Shown one piece after another: positions 17,987-26,645 of a stretch of 64,000 bases of DNA. The notes under the pieces were generated by a model, which saw nothing but the letters and a program-made list of their open reading frames with translations, ran no database searches and was not told the DNA's origin. The DNA lies in the NCBI GenBank assembly GCA_964485405.1, contig CAZAJG010000017.1:1-64000 (forward strand). Reading direction: 5' to 3'. Source of the DNA: CAKZNE01 sp964485405 (GTDB lineage Bacteria > Bacteroidota > Bacteroidia > Flavobacteriales > Schleiferiaceae). The number at the start of each line of letters is the position of its first letter. Within the stretch, counting starts at the first letter, position 1. The position numbers and the translations under genes were made by a program.

Positions 17987-18494
17987 TCAGTTATCCTGAT
18001 AAATCCTACTTTTTGGAAACTCTAACTCGGAGCTAATATTTGGAAAAAGCTCAAGAATATCCTCAAAGTCAACCTGGGCCATAGAAATATAGGTCCAGGT
18101 TTCCCCTTTATCTTTTGATATCGATAAAAGGCTTGATTCGGAATATAATTTACCCAAAGGGCCTTCAAAGGTGATTCGCATAGGCACAATGCTCATTAAG
18201 TGAGAATTACTCTTCACCTCCTTTAAAGGTTTAGAAAGCTCTACAACTTTCACTTTAAACCCTTGTTGTTCCATTTGCTGATCAGACAACTGCGCTTGTT
18301 TTAAAGCTCTTCTTTGTCCGCCAATTTTCTTAATCATTTCCGGAAAAGTTAAATCCAGAATCTTTTCCCACTTTCCCTTTTCTATGGCTTTAGCATACTG
18401 NNNNNNNNNNACCTTTCATAATAGCCTCCTCATTTTGAGCTTGAGTGTTTAGGCTAAAGAATAATAGGACGAATACTCCAATTAAAGATTTCAT
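17987..18494 (-). CDS. Hypothetical secreted protein, interrupted by an assembly gap
   Basis: Unknown family. The real start is the ATG at 18494, which overlaps the OsmC stop codon (ATGA). It gives a signal peptide MKSLIGVFVLLFFSLNTQAQ followed by NEEAIMKG. A 10-N run at 18401-18410 then interrupts the gene with a frame shift. After it the sequence continues as QYAKAIEKGKWEKILDL and ends at 17987. The shorter reading starting at 18337 is an artefact of the gap. The part after the gap holds a helical segment (KALKQAQLSDQQMEQQG-like) and a beta-sheet half with SISKDKGETWTYI. Last gene of the TPR-barrel-OsmC operon. Confidence 0.65.
18401..18410. other. Assembly gap (10 N) inside the secreted protein gene
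   Basis: Ten N. Codon phase differs on the two sides (minus-strand first bases 2 mod 3 upstream, 1 mod 3 downstream), so the true gap length is not 10. Confidence 0.95.
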
Positions 18495-18902
18495 ATCCAG
18501 ACAAAGCTTATAGTTTGTTTTACATCGGCTCCTAAACTTTTAGCCACCGGACAACTAAAGGCTGTTTTCTCCAGCACTTTTTGCGTGTGTTCATCACAGT
18601 TCTTTTTCAACTGTATGCGAACCTTTACCTCCCCTATTCTTCTCGGACTTGAATCCATCACTTTCTCTACCTCTGCTGTAGCATCTTCCAGATCAAAATT
18701 CATTGCTCTGGCTTTAATCCCCATAACAGTAAGCATGCAGTTCGCCAATGCGGTAGCAACCAAATCTGTTGGAGAAAAAGCATTGCCCTTGCCGTTATTA
18801 TCCACGGGCGCATCGGTAATAATGGAGTTATTCGATTTTATATGTGTTGCTTCNNNNNNNNNNAAGTTCGCCTTGATAAGAGACTTTTGATGTAATGGCC
18901 AT
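18491..18902 (-). CDS. OsmC family protein, interrupted by an assembly gap
   Basis: Cytoplasmic OsmC/Ohr-type protein, a family that reduces organic hydroperoxides with paired cysteines. The true start is the ATG at 18902 (MAITSKVSYQGEL), followed by a 10-N run at 18854-18863 and then EATHIKSNNSIITDAP. Family hallmarks are FSPTDLVATALANCMLTVMG with the first redox cysteine, and the second cysteine in AFSCPVAKSL. A longer reading from 18937 uses the wrong frame before the gap. The join GEL-x-EATHIKS suggests that only a few bases are missing. It sits 3 nt after the barrel gene and overlaps the next gene by 4 nt. Confidence 0.9.
18854..18863. other. Assembly gap (10 N) inside the OsmC gene
   Basis: Ten N between GEL and EATHIKS. 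The codon phases do not match across 10 bases. Comparison with remembered OsmC N-termini suggests a true gap of about 2 residues. Confidence 0.9.
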
Positions 18903-18905
18903 AGT

Positions 18906-20609
18906 TTAAAATTGGTATGAAAGTCCAAATAAAACATTAATTCTTTGAGTATTGTATCCTAAATAATACGTGTAATCAGAATTCAATAAGTTGTTTATAT
19001 CTATAAAGGCAGACAGTCTTGAATTGTAAAGGTACTCTACACCTAAGTTAACATCTAAATAAGCTGGTAACTTACTTTCCAATTCATTATTCAAAGATTG
19101 TTCAAAAGCCTCTCTAGAGCCTACATATAGAAGTTTAGATTTTAACTTGATCTTCTCTTTTAAGGTATATAGAGCATCCAGTTCTGCTGTAAAAGCAGGC
19201 AAATGCCAAGCGTTATTATTCAACTCAGGATTATAGCTTCTCAACTCTCCAGCAAGGTTCAACTGCAGGTTGTTTTTGAGGTTTACCGCCAACTCTCCTT
19301 TTGCATAAAAAATATCCATATCATCGTAAATCGTATTGACTCCACCATCTACAGTATCGGTATAATAAAGTGGGTTTCTTAAATACAGCAGAAAATCATC
19401 CGCACGCATAAAACCACCCTTTAGATTGAAGGAGGTTGTGGAGCTCAAGATCCCGGTTAAGCCAATAAAAATATCTGTAGTGCCCGTAGGGGTTAACATC
19501 TGACCGGGTTGAACAAAAGGATTATCGGTTACCAAAGTATGGATGGTATTGTGTTTAAGCTCCCCTGTTACGCCACCATAGGTAGTTAATACATCCTTTA
19601 CAATCGGGTAACTTATTTTAAGCTCAGGAAAAAAATAGGTTTTGTTAGTAGTCGATTCGTTTCTAGTATCGTAACCTGAATTATTATAAAAGTTTAATCC
19701 AAAATCAATTCGTACGTCTTTATAAACTGTTTGAACTTTTGGTTTGGCTTGTACCGTAAAAAAACCTTGGTTAAACTGCTGAATGGAGTCGTACTGAGTT
19801 CCGAAGTAAGTCACATTCAAATCTGTTTCTATGGTATTGTCTTCAGCTGGAATAGAAAAGTGGTTTTTAACCTTTACAAAATTCTCCATACTGGCATAAT
19901 CGTCTGTAAGGTTGTAATACTCCAGTTCAGATTGAGTTAGCCACCCCATACTTTTGGCCTTGGTAGAAACCAAAGCTGTTGAAATGCCAAATTGGCGATA
20001 CCAGTTCGCGTCTGGCTCTAGGTTCATTACCTTCTGCGTTATATTTCTAGGTGAAAACCGATCAACACCGTAGTAACTAACTTTATTAAAGCTAGCATAG
20101 GCACTTGTTTGCCAAGCAACTTTTTTGTAAAAACGATTTAAGTAAGCGCCTAATTCGTTTTTGCTCATACCGTTATTTTCAAAGATAATGTCATCAACTC
20201 CCGTTTGGGTGGAAAGATGTTTACCCGAAAATCCAAAACTATATTTTGATGAACGTCCACTGTTGTAGTAGAACTCCGCTAAGGGTGTATTATACAGTCC
20301 ATAGCCAATTCGAACTAAGCCTCTTGGTATTTTAGGGACTTCGATTTGTGCAATCTTAACGGGCGGTAACGATTTGGGTGTAAAACGAACTTCTATAGGC
20401 GTACTTGTAATCCCATAGTTAACCTGTAATTTTTGTGTTGTAGAATCTTTAAAAGAAGGAAAGTCTAAAATCTTAGAAGCATCCGCCACTTGCGCTTTAT
20501 ACTTATCCGTTACACTTAATTCCAACTGCCCTAAATCACCACCAGGTTGCGCTATAGCCAGCAAAGGACTAAACATCAAAATGGTAAAAACTCTTTTTAA
20601 CTTTAACAT
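18906..20609 (-). CDS. TonB-dependent-receptor-like outer membrane beta-barrel protein
   Basis: A 567-residue outer membrane protein with signal peptide (MLKLKRVFTILMFSPLLAIAQ). A short periplasmic-looking segment follows (about 25-95) with a proline-rich stretch. Long paired strands continue to the end, closing with INVLFGLSYQF, a terminal aromatic barrel signal. The late portion LNLAGELRSYNPELN and FIDINNLLNSDYTYYLGYNTQ is characteristic of the C-terminal barrel of TonB-dependent receptors, yet I see no plug domain or TonB box and the length is too short for one. It begins 1 nt after the giant TPR gene and is followed 3 nt later by the OsmC gene. Confidence 0.75.
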   Translation of the reverse strand: MLKLKRVFTILMFSPLLAIAQPGGDLGQLELSVTDKYKAQVADASKILDFPSFKDSTTQKLQVNYGITSTPIEVRFTPKSLPPVKIAQIEVPKIPRGLVRIGYGLYNTPLAEFYYNSGRSSKYSFGFSGKHLSTQTGVDDIIFENNGMSKNELGAYLNRFYKKVAWQTSAYASFNKVSYYGVDRFSPRNITQKVMNLEPDANWYRQFGISTALVSTKAKSMGWLTQSELEYYNLTDDYASMENFVKVKNHFSIPAEDNTIETDLNVTYFGTQYDSIQQFNQGFFTVQAKPKVQTVYKDVRIDFGLNFYNNSGYDTRNESTTNKTYFFPELKISYPIVKDVLTTYGGVTGELKHNTIHTLVTDNPFVQPGQMLTPTGTTDIFIGLTGILSSTTSFNLKGGFMRADDFLLYLRNPLYYTDTVDGGVNTIYDDMDIFYAKGELAVNLKNNLQLNLAGELRSYNPELNNNAWHLPAFTAELDALYTLKEKIKLKSKLLYVGSREAFEQSLNNELESKLPAYLDVNLGVEYLYNSRLSAFIDINNLLNSDYTYYLGYNTQRINVLFGLSYQF

Positions 20610-20610
20610 C

Positions 20611-23600
20611 TTAGTCTATTCTGTTATTCGTAGTATCACTCATCTCTTCCAATTCTTCCAGCTCTTCATAATCATCCGAAAACAACAATCCGGATTCTGT
20701 ATCCAACAAAACAGAATCCTGAGCTTCTTGAAGCTGCATGACTCTTTCTACCTCTTGCTGCTTCTCATCCGCCTCAATTTCCTCTTTTAATAGGGTTGCT
20801 GTTTTTGTTATTTCATCACTGTAAGCGGTCTTAATCACAAAATCAAGGGTGTATTTGGCTTGGAATATATCCTTGCGCTTCCAAAAATTCTTAGCCAATA
20901 GAATCAATGACTTCATCTTATACTCCTTAAAAGAAGGTAAATCCTCAATCAACTTATAGATGGTAACTTCCGAACTATCATACTCTTCATTGGAATACTG
21001 AATGCTGGCAATATGATAAAGAGCTCTGGCTTTCGACTCTCCTTCGGCAACCGTTGAAATCAGCAAGAATTGATTTAGCGCCTCCGAATAGTTCTCTGTT
21101 TTATAATTAGACATAGCCCCGATATCGCGAGCTTCAAAAATGAGCGAGGTGTTTTTATCTTCCATACCCAATACTAAATCTGCATAAACCGCAGCTTCTG
21201 CATAGTCGCCCAACTTATACGCAGATCGCATCACTCCAGTATTTGCTTTTAAACGATCCGATCGTTCATCAGACATGCCGGCCATCTTTTTATATAGACT
21301 TAAAGCCTCTGAGAAGTCTGGCTTCTGGTAAGCCATATCCGCTAGCTTTTGTGCCGCAAAAACAGAGTATTCGTTTCTCGGTAAATCGGTAATGTTCTCG
21401 TATGCCTTTTTCGCTACTTCTGGTTTTCCAAGTTTTTCGGCACATTCTGAGGTGTAATAATTGACTTTAAGCGCAAAAATTCCTCTTTCAAATCTTTCTA
21501 AGTAGCTCGAAAATGCCGTTAAGCTCTGTTCACAATCCCCCGAAGAATAGATTTCAAAAGCGGCATCGTATGCTGTAGAATCTAATGTAGATGCTTTAAA
21601 ATTGACAAAATCTAAATCTTCTACCCAGTCTAAATAATCACTAATACGATTCAATCTGGCATATACGATCCGCGCTAAGCCAATAGCTTCTAGAGATTGA
21701 TCCGTTCCAGGATAATCGGCCACTACTTTCTTAAAACTACTCAACGCTTCATTATTTTTATCGGTATTGCTGTAGATTAAGCCAATTTGCATTTTTGCTG
21801 AAACCACTTGGGGTGATGAAGGATATTCCATCATAAAAAGTTGATACGCAGACAAAGCCGCCTCATAGCTCTCTAAGCGCAAATAGGTTTCTGCAATCTC
21901 ATATCTTGCCTCCTTTACGTAATCCGAATTGGGATAAGATTTCACCAGCTTATTGAGCTCGCTAATCTTAGCTTGACGTTTTCCAGTTAACCCAAGGCAT
22001 TGAGCTTTTTGGAAGAATGCATAATCCGCTTCTTTTGTTTTATACTTCAATGCCGATTGGTAAAAATCAGATGCTATAAGATATCCTCCTGTTAAAAAGT
22101 AGCAATCTGCCATTCTTAAGTATGCATCTGGCAGTTTAGGATCTTTTTTATTTGCTTCACGTGTATAAATTCGAAAAGCGCTAGCCGCTTTTTGAAAATC
22201 AAACTTTTTATAATGGGCATAAGCCGTTTGATACTGTGAGTTTGTATATTCCTTTAAGCTCAATGCACCTGGGCTATTTCTAAACTGATCAAATAAAGTT
22301 AAAGCCTCATCGTACTTCTTTAAACGGTACATAGCCTCCCCTTTCCAGAAGATGCTTAATGCTCTTACCTTTCTATTTACCGGATACTTAAGCGATTCAT
22401 TGTACTTACCTATGGCTTCTACATACCGTAAAGAGTTAAATACTTCCGTAGCTCGGTAAAAAGCTATTTTCTGATAAATCTCCTGCATTTCTGGGCTCTC
22501 TAGCCCTACTCTTTTTAGAGCTAACAAAGCCCTATCATAGTCTTTAGTAGTTAAATAAAGATTTGCTAAGTATCGATTTACCTCATTGATACGGCTTGAA
22601 TTTGGAAATTCACGCACGAAATCATTCAAGGTAGTAATGGCATCCTTATAAGGATCAGATAATTCATAAACCAACTTTGCATAATTAAAGTAGGCATCTT
22701 CTCTTATAAATTCTGATTCTTTTATCTCTGAGGCGGCTTTAAAAGCTGTAATCGCTTCTTGTTTATCACCTACTTTAAGATAGCAATCGCCAAGATGATA
22801 AAATGCATTTTGTTTTAACTCGCTTTTTCCTCTAGTAATTTTATTGAATGATTCAATAGCTAGTTGGTATTGACCACTTTCGTAATAAGCATAACCTAAC
22901 TGAAAATGATCCGATTGGCGCATCTTACCGCCTTTTTCTTTATACAACTCTAAATACTTGAGCGTACTTCGGTAATCCTTCTTTTTATAAAAAGCATCTG
23001 CCATAAGTTTAGCTATTTCAGGTGCTCTTTTGGGTGTAGCCTTTTCAATAAGTTCCTCTCCTACTTCTAAAAGCTTATCGTAATCGTTTAGCTTATAGTA
23101 AATCTGCGCTAAGTAATATGGAACAAACCTTCCAAAGGACTCATCATTTTGTAAAGGCAAAAAATTGGTCAAAGCCTCTGCGTAACTACTATCTGTGTAC
23201 AATAGATGTGCGTAATAGTATTTTGATGAACTAGCGTATTTGGAATTTTCGTCCTTTAATTGAAAGAAAATCTTTTTGGCCTCCTTATTCTTTTCGTTCA
23301 TCAACAAGGAATACCCTTTTTTAAAGAGAAACTCATTCAAATCTTCACCAGAAAGTCTGAATTTGTCCACTTTTTCATAGTATTCACTTGCTTCTTTGTA
23401 TCGTTTAGTACTGAAACGGTAATTCGCATACTCAAGCATCAAACGATTGTTAAGAGGGCTCAATTCGTGAACGTTCCCAAACTTCTCAACCCTACTTTTA
23501 GAATCCTTGTTGTACAATTTAATGGCGCAAAGCGCTGCAAAATATTGAGCACTTGTGGTAATCTCTTCGTTTTTGGTAATGCTTTCATCTTGCCCAAAGG

Positions 23601-23769
23601 CATCAAACCTTTCTTGTGCATTGCCAAATTGTCCCTTTCTAAAGAGCTCTACTCCTTCACTGTACAAATCATTACCGGAAAGAGGTTGTGGTTGTTGCGC
23701 ATAACCATATGATTGGCAAAACAATACACATATCAACATTAAGGATTTATAGCCCATACCAGACATCAT
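20611..23769 (-). CDS. Giant tetratricopeptide repeat protein, exported
   Basis: A 1052-residue protein with signal peptide (residues 5-25, GYKSLMLICVLFCQSYGYAQ; the ATG at 23757 is an alternative start). Nearly the whole chain is tandem TPR and Sel1/YbgF-like helical hairpins, for example QLGYAYYESGQYQLAIESF, YHLGDCYLKVGDKQEAITAF, YEIAETYLRLESYEAALSAY and RMADCYFLTGGYLIASDFY; I count well over twenty. The C-terminal 60 residues are a charged helix ending in an acidic tail (DDYEELEELEEMSD). Such proteins usually scaffold complexes. Adjacent to a barrel gene with 1 nt between them, it probably forms a periplasmic platform for that barrel. Confidence 0.88.
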   Translation of the reverse strand: MMSGMGYKSLMLICVLFCQSYGYAQQPQPLSGNDLYSEGVELFRKGQFGNAQERFDAFGQDESITKNEEITTSAQYFAALCAIKLYNKDSKSRVEKFGNVHELSPLNNRLMLEYANYRFSTKRYKEASEYYEKVDKFRLSGEDLNEFLFKKGYSLLMNEKNKEAKKIFFQLKDENSKYASSSKYYYAHLLYTDSSYAEALTNFLPLQNDESFGRFVPYYLAQIYYKLNDYDKLLEVGEELIEKATPKRAPEIAKLMADAFYKKKDYRSTLKYLELYKEKGGKMRQSDHFQLGYAYYESGQYQLAIESFNKITRGKSELKQNAFYHLGDCYLKVGDKQEAITAFKAASEIKESEFIREDAYFNYAKLVYELSDPYKDAITTLNDFVREFPNSSRINEVNRYLANLYLTTKDYDRALLALKRVGLESPEMQEIYQKIAFYRATEVFNSLRYVEAIGKYNESLKYPVNRKVRALSIFWKGEAMYRLKKYDEALTLFDQFRNSPGALSLKEYTNSQYQTAYAHYKKFDFQKAASAFRIYTREANKKDPKLPDAYLRMADCYFLTGGYLIASDFYQSALKYKTKEADYAFFQKAQCLGLTGKRQAKISELNKLVKSYPNSDYVKEARYEIAETYLRLESYEAALSAYQLFMMEYPSSPQVVSAKMQIGLIYSNTDKNNEALSSFKKVVADYPGTDQSLEAIGLARIVYARLNRISDYLDWVEDLDFVNFKASTLDSTAYDAAFEIYSSGDCEQSLTAFSSYLERFERGIFALKVNYYTSECAEKLGKPEVAKKAYENITDLPRNEYSVFAAQKLADMAYQKPDFSEALSLYKKMAGMSDERSDRLKANTGVMRSAYKLGDYAEAAVYADLVLGMEDKNTSLIFEARDIGAMSNYKTENYSEALNQFLLISTVAEGESKARALYHIASIQYSNEEYDSSEVTIYKLIEDLPSFKEYKMKSLILLAKNFWKRKDIFQAKYTLDFVIKTAYSDEITKTATLLKEEIEADEKQQEVERVMQLQEAQDSVLLDTESGLLFSDDYEELEELEEMSDTTNNRID

Positions 23770-23908
23770 GGTTTATTTCTGTTAAAGAATTAAAAGTAGG
23801 GCTTTATATGGGCGAAGATTTTACAGTTCCTATGATTTTTCAAACGAAAGTTGTTCATTATTATTGAAGCTTTTAACAATTTATATATTCCAAAAAGTGA
23901 AATTCCAT

Positions 23909-23916
23909 TAGCTTTG
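23909..23916 (+). promoter_or_regulatory. Predicted -7 box for ftsE
   Basis: TAGCTTTG matches TAnnTTTG exactly and ends 27 nt before the ftsE ATG. No TTG is found at the expected -33 distance. Confidence 0.4.
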
Positions 23917-23943
23917 AGTTTTAATTTTTTGAAGTGAGAATAC

Positions 23944-24630
23944 ATGAGCAGCGAAGCCATTATACATCTGAATGAGGTAAACATCTTCCAAAATGAACAT
24001 CTTATTCTTTCCAGTGTAAACCTGAACTTAAACAAAGGGAACTTCCGTTATTTAATTGGTCAAACGGGAAGCGGGAAATCAAGTCTGCTCAAAACCTTGT
24101 ATGGCGACCTTCCTCTTAGACAAGGAAATGGCTCTGTGTGCGGTTTTAATTTGAAAGAATTAAAAGAAAAGCAGATTCCTTTTTTAAGACGAAAAATGGG
24201 AATTGTATTTCAAGATTTTCAATTGCTTACGGATAGAAACGTAAACGAAAATCTTCTTTTTGTTTTAAAAGCAACAGGCTGGAAAGACTCTTCTAAAATG
24301 AAAAGGAAGATTGAAATGGTTTTGGATAAGGTGGGAATGACAAGCGCAGGAAATAAAATGCCTTTCCAATTATCTGGAGGAGAACAACAAAGAATTGCCA
24401 TTGCAAGAGCCTTGTTGAATGATCCTGAACTAATCCTTGCTGATGAACCAACGGGAAATTTGGATCCGGCTACTTCTGAAGAGATTATGATATTGATGCA
24501 AGAAATTTCTAAAAGCGGTAGAGCCATTTTGATGGCCACTCATGATTATTCCTTGATTTTGAAGTTTCCTCATGAAACTTTGAAGTGCGAAAACGGAAAA
24601 GTGTTTTCTACCGTTCAAAATACTTTGTAA
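23944..24630 (+). CDS. ftsE: Cell division ATP-binding protein FtsE
   Basis: A 228-residue ABC ATPase that couples with FtsX to regulate peptidoglycan hydrolases at the septum. Walker A is GQTGSGKSS, the Q-loop is VFQDFQLL, the ABC signature is LSGGEQQR, Walker B is LILADEPTGNLD and the switch histidine is in MATHDYS. The F-D-F-Q-L-L after the Q-loop and the ADEPTGNLDP block are FtsE/LolD-like. The FtsE assignment follows from the size and the typical Bacteroidota N-terminus; LolD cannot be fully excluded. No ftsX lies next to it. A glycosyltransferase follows within 10 nt. Confidence 0.85.
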   Translation: MSSEAIIHLNEVNIFQNEHLILSSVNLNLNKGNFRYLIGQTGSGKSSLLKTLYGDLPLRQGNGSVCGFNLKELKEKQIPFLRRKMGIVFQDFQLLTDRNVNENLLFVLKATGWKDSSKMKRKIEMVLDKVGMTSAGNKMPFQLSGGEQQRIAIARALLNDPELILADEPTGNLDPATSEEIMILMQEISKSGRAILMATHDYSLILKFPHETLKCENGKVFSTVQNTL

Positions 24631-24638
24631 GTCTGCTC

Positions 24639-25523
24639 TTGGATTTATCGATTTGCATACCCGTTTTTAATCGAAATGTAGGCGACCTTGTTCGCAATCT
24701 ACATGCACAAATTGAACAACTCAATAAAAATATTGAAATCCTGTTGTACGATGATGCCTCGGATGAAGCGCTGAAAACAGAAAATCGAAAATGGAAGAAT
24801 TCACCTTCCATTCAATACAAAGAACTAGATAAAAACATCGGTCGATCCGCTATCCGGAATATGCTCTTTACAGATGCGAAAGCTCCCTTTTTACTTTTTA
24901 TAGATTGCGACATGATGGTGGTGGATACCGAATTTTTGAACCGTTACCTGAATAATACTTTAGAGGGAGTAGTTTGTGGTGGGCATATTTATGATGCATC
25001 CGCCCCTTCCGATTCATTTAAACTGCATTGGTTGTATGGGCGAAAAAAGGAGGTTGTAAACGTCAACAAAAGAAACAAATCTCCTTACTTAAGCTTTAAA
25101 ACCAGTAATTTTCTGATTTCAAAATCTGTATTTGATCAAATCCAGTTCAACGAAGATCTTGTTAAATATGGACATGAGGACACCCTTTTTGGTTTTGAAT
25201 TAGAATCTAAAAGCATTCCGATAAAGCATATTGACAATCCTTTAGTTCATCTAGGACTTGAGAAATCGGAGATGTTCATTGAAAAAACAGAAAAAGCCAT
25301 TGATAATCTAATCAGAATCCATCAATCTTTTCCTTTGATACGCTCACGCGTTAAAGTTTTAGACGCTTATTACAAGCTTAATCGTTTGGGTTTGAGTGGT
25401 AGACTACGTACAAACTATGAAAGGAATCGTGACAAATGGCTCATAAATTTAAAAAGTAAGTCTCCCTCTTTAAAGCTATTACAACGTTATAAACTAGGAT
25501 ATCTAGCTTCTAAAGATTTTTAA
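24639..25523 (+). CDS. Family 2 glycosyltransferase
   Basis: A 294-residue GT-A fold enzyme. It starts right at the first beta strand, LDLSICIPVFNRNVGDLV, with a UDP-sugar loop YDDASDE and the metal-binding motif LFIDCDMMVVD. FNEDLVKYGHEDTLFGFEL carries the acidic catalytic region typical of family 2. The chosen start is a TTG at 24639, 8 nt after the ftsE stop; a GTG at 24585 inside ftsE gives an 18-residue basic extension and is less likely. No transmembrane segment. It ends 14 nt inside the convergent GT4 gene. Acceptor unknown. Confidence 0.82.
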   Translation: MDLSICIPVFNRNVGDLVRNLHAQIEQLNKNIEILLYDDASDEALKTENRKWKNSPSIQYKELDKNIGRSAIRNMLFTDAKAPFLLFIDCDMMVVDTEFLNRYLNNTLEGVVCGGHIYDASAPSDSFKLHWLYGRKKEVVNVNKRNKSPYLSFKTSNFLISKSVFDQIQFNEDLVKYGHEDTLFGFELESKSIPIKHIDNPLVHLGLEKSEMFIEKTEKAIDNLIRIHQSFPLIRSRVKVLDAYYKLNRLGLSGRLRTNYERNRDKWLINLKSKSPSLKLLQRYKLGYLASKDF

Positions 25524-26619
25524 TAAGCTTTCTTAGAACTTCTTGTTCTAGCTCCCAATTGTTTTGTTCAGCAGCTTTTCTTAAACCTTCACCAAAATAG
25601 CCCTTCCCTTTTTTTCGAATCTCTTCTACTGCACCCACAAGGGTCTTCCTTTCATGATTATTTACCACCTCTCCCAGTTGATAGGTTTTAACCAGATATT
25701 GCACTTCTACAACATTCGAAGCCACCATGGGAATTCCACACTTTACATAATCGAATAACTTGTTGGGTAAACTGTATTTATAGTTTAAATTATTTGGTTT
25801 ATCCAGAGTAAGTCCACAATCGGCATTCAACGTATACTGCAGCATCTCCAAATAAGGTTGCGGATCAACAAAAATGACTTTATCCTTAAATTCTGGAGAT
25901 TGAGCACGTTCTTTCAAGAGCGGATAAACATCTCCCTTTCCTACTAAAACGAGAACTACATTTTTCAAAAAAGGAAGAGCATCCATCACCTCTTCCATAC
26001 CTCGATCCATATTGATCCCCGATCCTTGATTGATGAGAATAAACTTATCTGTTGGCAGGCCTAACTCTTCTCTGGATTTTATGTAACGAGGCAGATTGGA
26101 GTCTGAAATATTTCGCACCACCGTAGCTTCAAGACCATAATCTGATTTATACAATTTTGCGATGCTGTTGTTTACGGTAATAAAATGCTTCAAACTAGGC
26201 ATGGTTATGCGCTCCACAAACTTCCAAATACGCTTTACCGTAGGACGATCTTGTATTTCAGGTACTCCAGTGAAATATTCATGAGAATCATAAACCAGAG
26301 GCTTTCCTTTTAATTTTGATACTAAATAGTTGGGCAGCAACGTATCTAAATCATTACTCCAATACAGATCAAAATGTTTAAAAAGCAAAAACAAAAAAAG
26401 ACGGATGTTATAGTTGGCGTAAAAGAGAAAGCCTTTGTTAAACCAGAGTTTGAACCTCCTCGTTTCGTAAGGAACATCTATTGCTAAACTTTCCGGCAAA
26501 AGTCTTCCTACAAAACATACCTCAAAGCCTTGTTCTAATAAAACATCAATACTCCTTTTTACCCGTTGGTCGGTGGCAAGATCATTGGTTACAGAAACAA
26601 TTACTTTTTTCTTATTCAT
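25510..26619 (-). CDS. Family 4 glycosyltransferase
   Basis: A 369-residue GT-B fold enzyme. The N-terminal domain starts KKVIVSVTNDLATDQRVKRS, a start common to Bacteroidota GT4 enzymes, with DLYWSNDLDTLLP. The C-terminal domain has FILINQGSGINMDRGMEEVMDAL and the donor-binding segment LPNKLFDYVKCGIPMVASN, including the usual E/K-x7-E-type acid pair region. It probably modifies a surface glycan; the donor and acceptor cannot be read from sequence. Only 26 nt separate its ATG from the divergent queA start. Confidence 0.88.
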   Translation of the reverse strand: MNKKKVIVSVTNDLATDQRVKRSIDVLLEQGFEVCFVGRLLPESLAIDVPYETRRFKLWFNKGFLFYANYNIRLFLFLLFKHFDLYWSNDLDTLLPNYLVSKLKGKPLVYDSHEYFTGVPEIQDRPTVKRIWKFVERITMPSLKHFITVNNSIAKLYKSDYGLEATVVRNISDSNLPRYIKSREELGLPTDKFILINQGSGINMDRGMEEVMDALPFLKNVVLVLVGKGDVYPLLKERAQSPEFKDKVIFVDPQPYLEMLQYTLNADCGLTLDKPNNLNYKYSLPNKLFDYVKCGIPMVASNVVEVQYLVKTYQLGEVVNNHERKTLVGAVEEIRKKGKGYFGEGLRKAAEQNNWELEQEVLRKLIKNL

Positions 26620-26626
26620 ACTTTTG
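26619..26626 (+). promoter_or_regulatory. Predicted -7 box for queA
   Basis: TACTTTTG, an exact match to TAnnTTTG, overlaps the first base of the GT4 start codon and ends 19 nt before the proposed GTG start of queA. No TTG lies at the ideal -33 distance. Confidence 0.4.
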
Positions 26627-26645
26627 CCGTAAAACGTATCAGCAG

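Noticed and set aside
18903..18937. Extended OsmC start
   Set aside because: It only appears because the 10-N run has the wrong length; the real start MAITSKVSY at 18902 is in the other frame.
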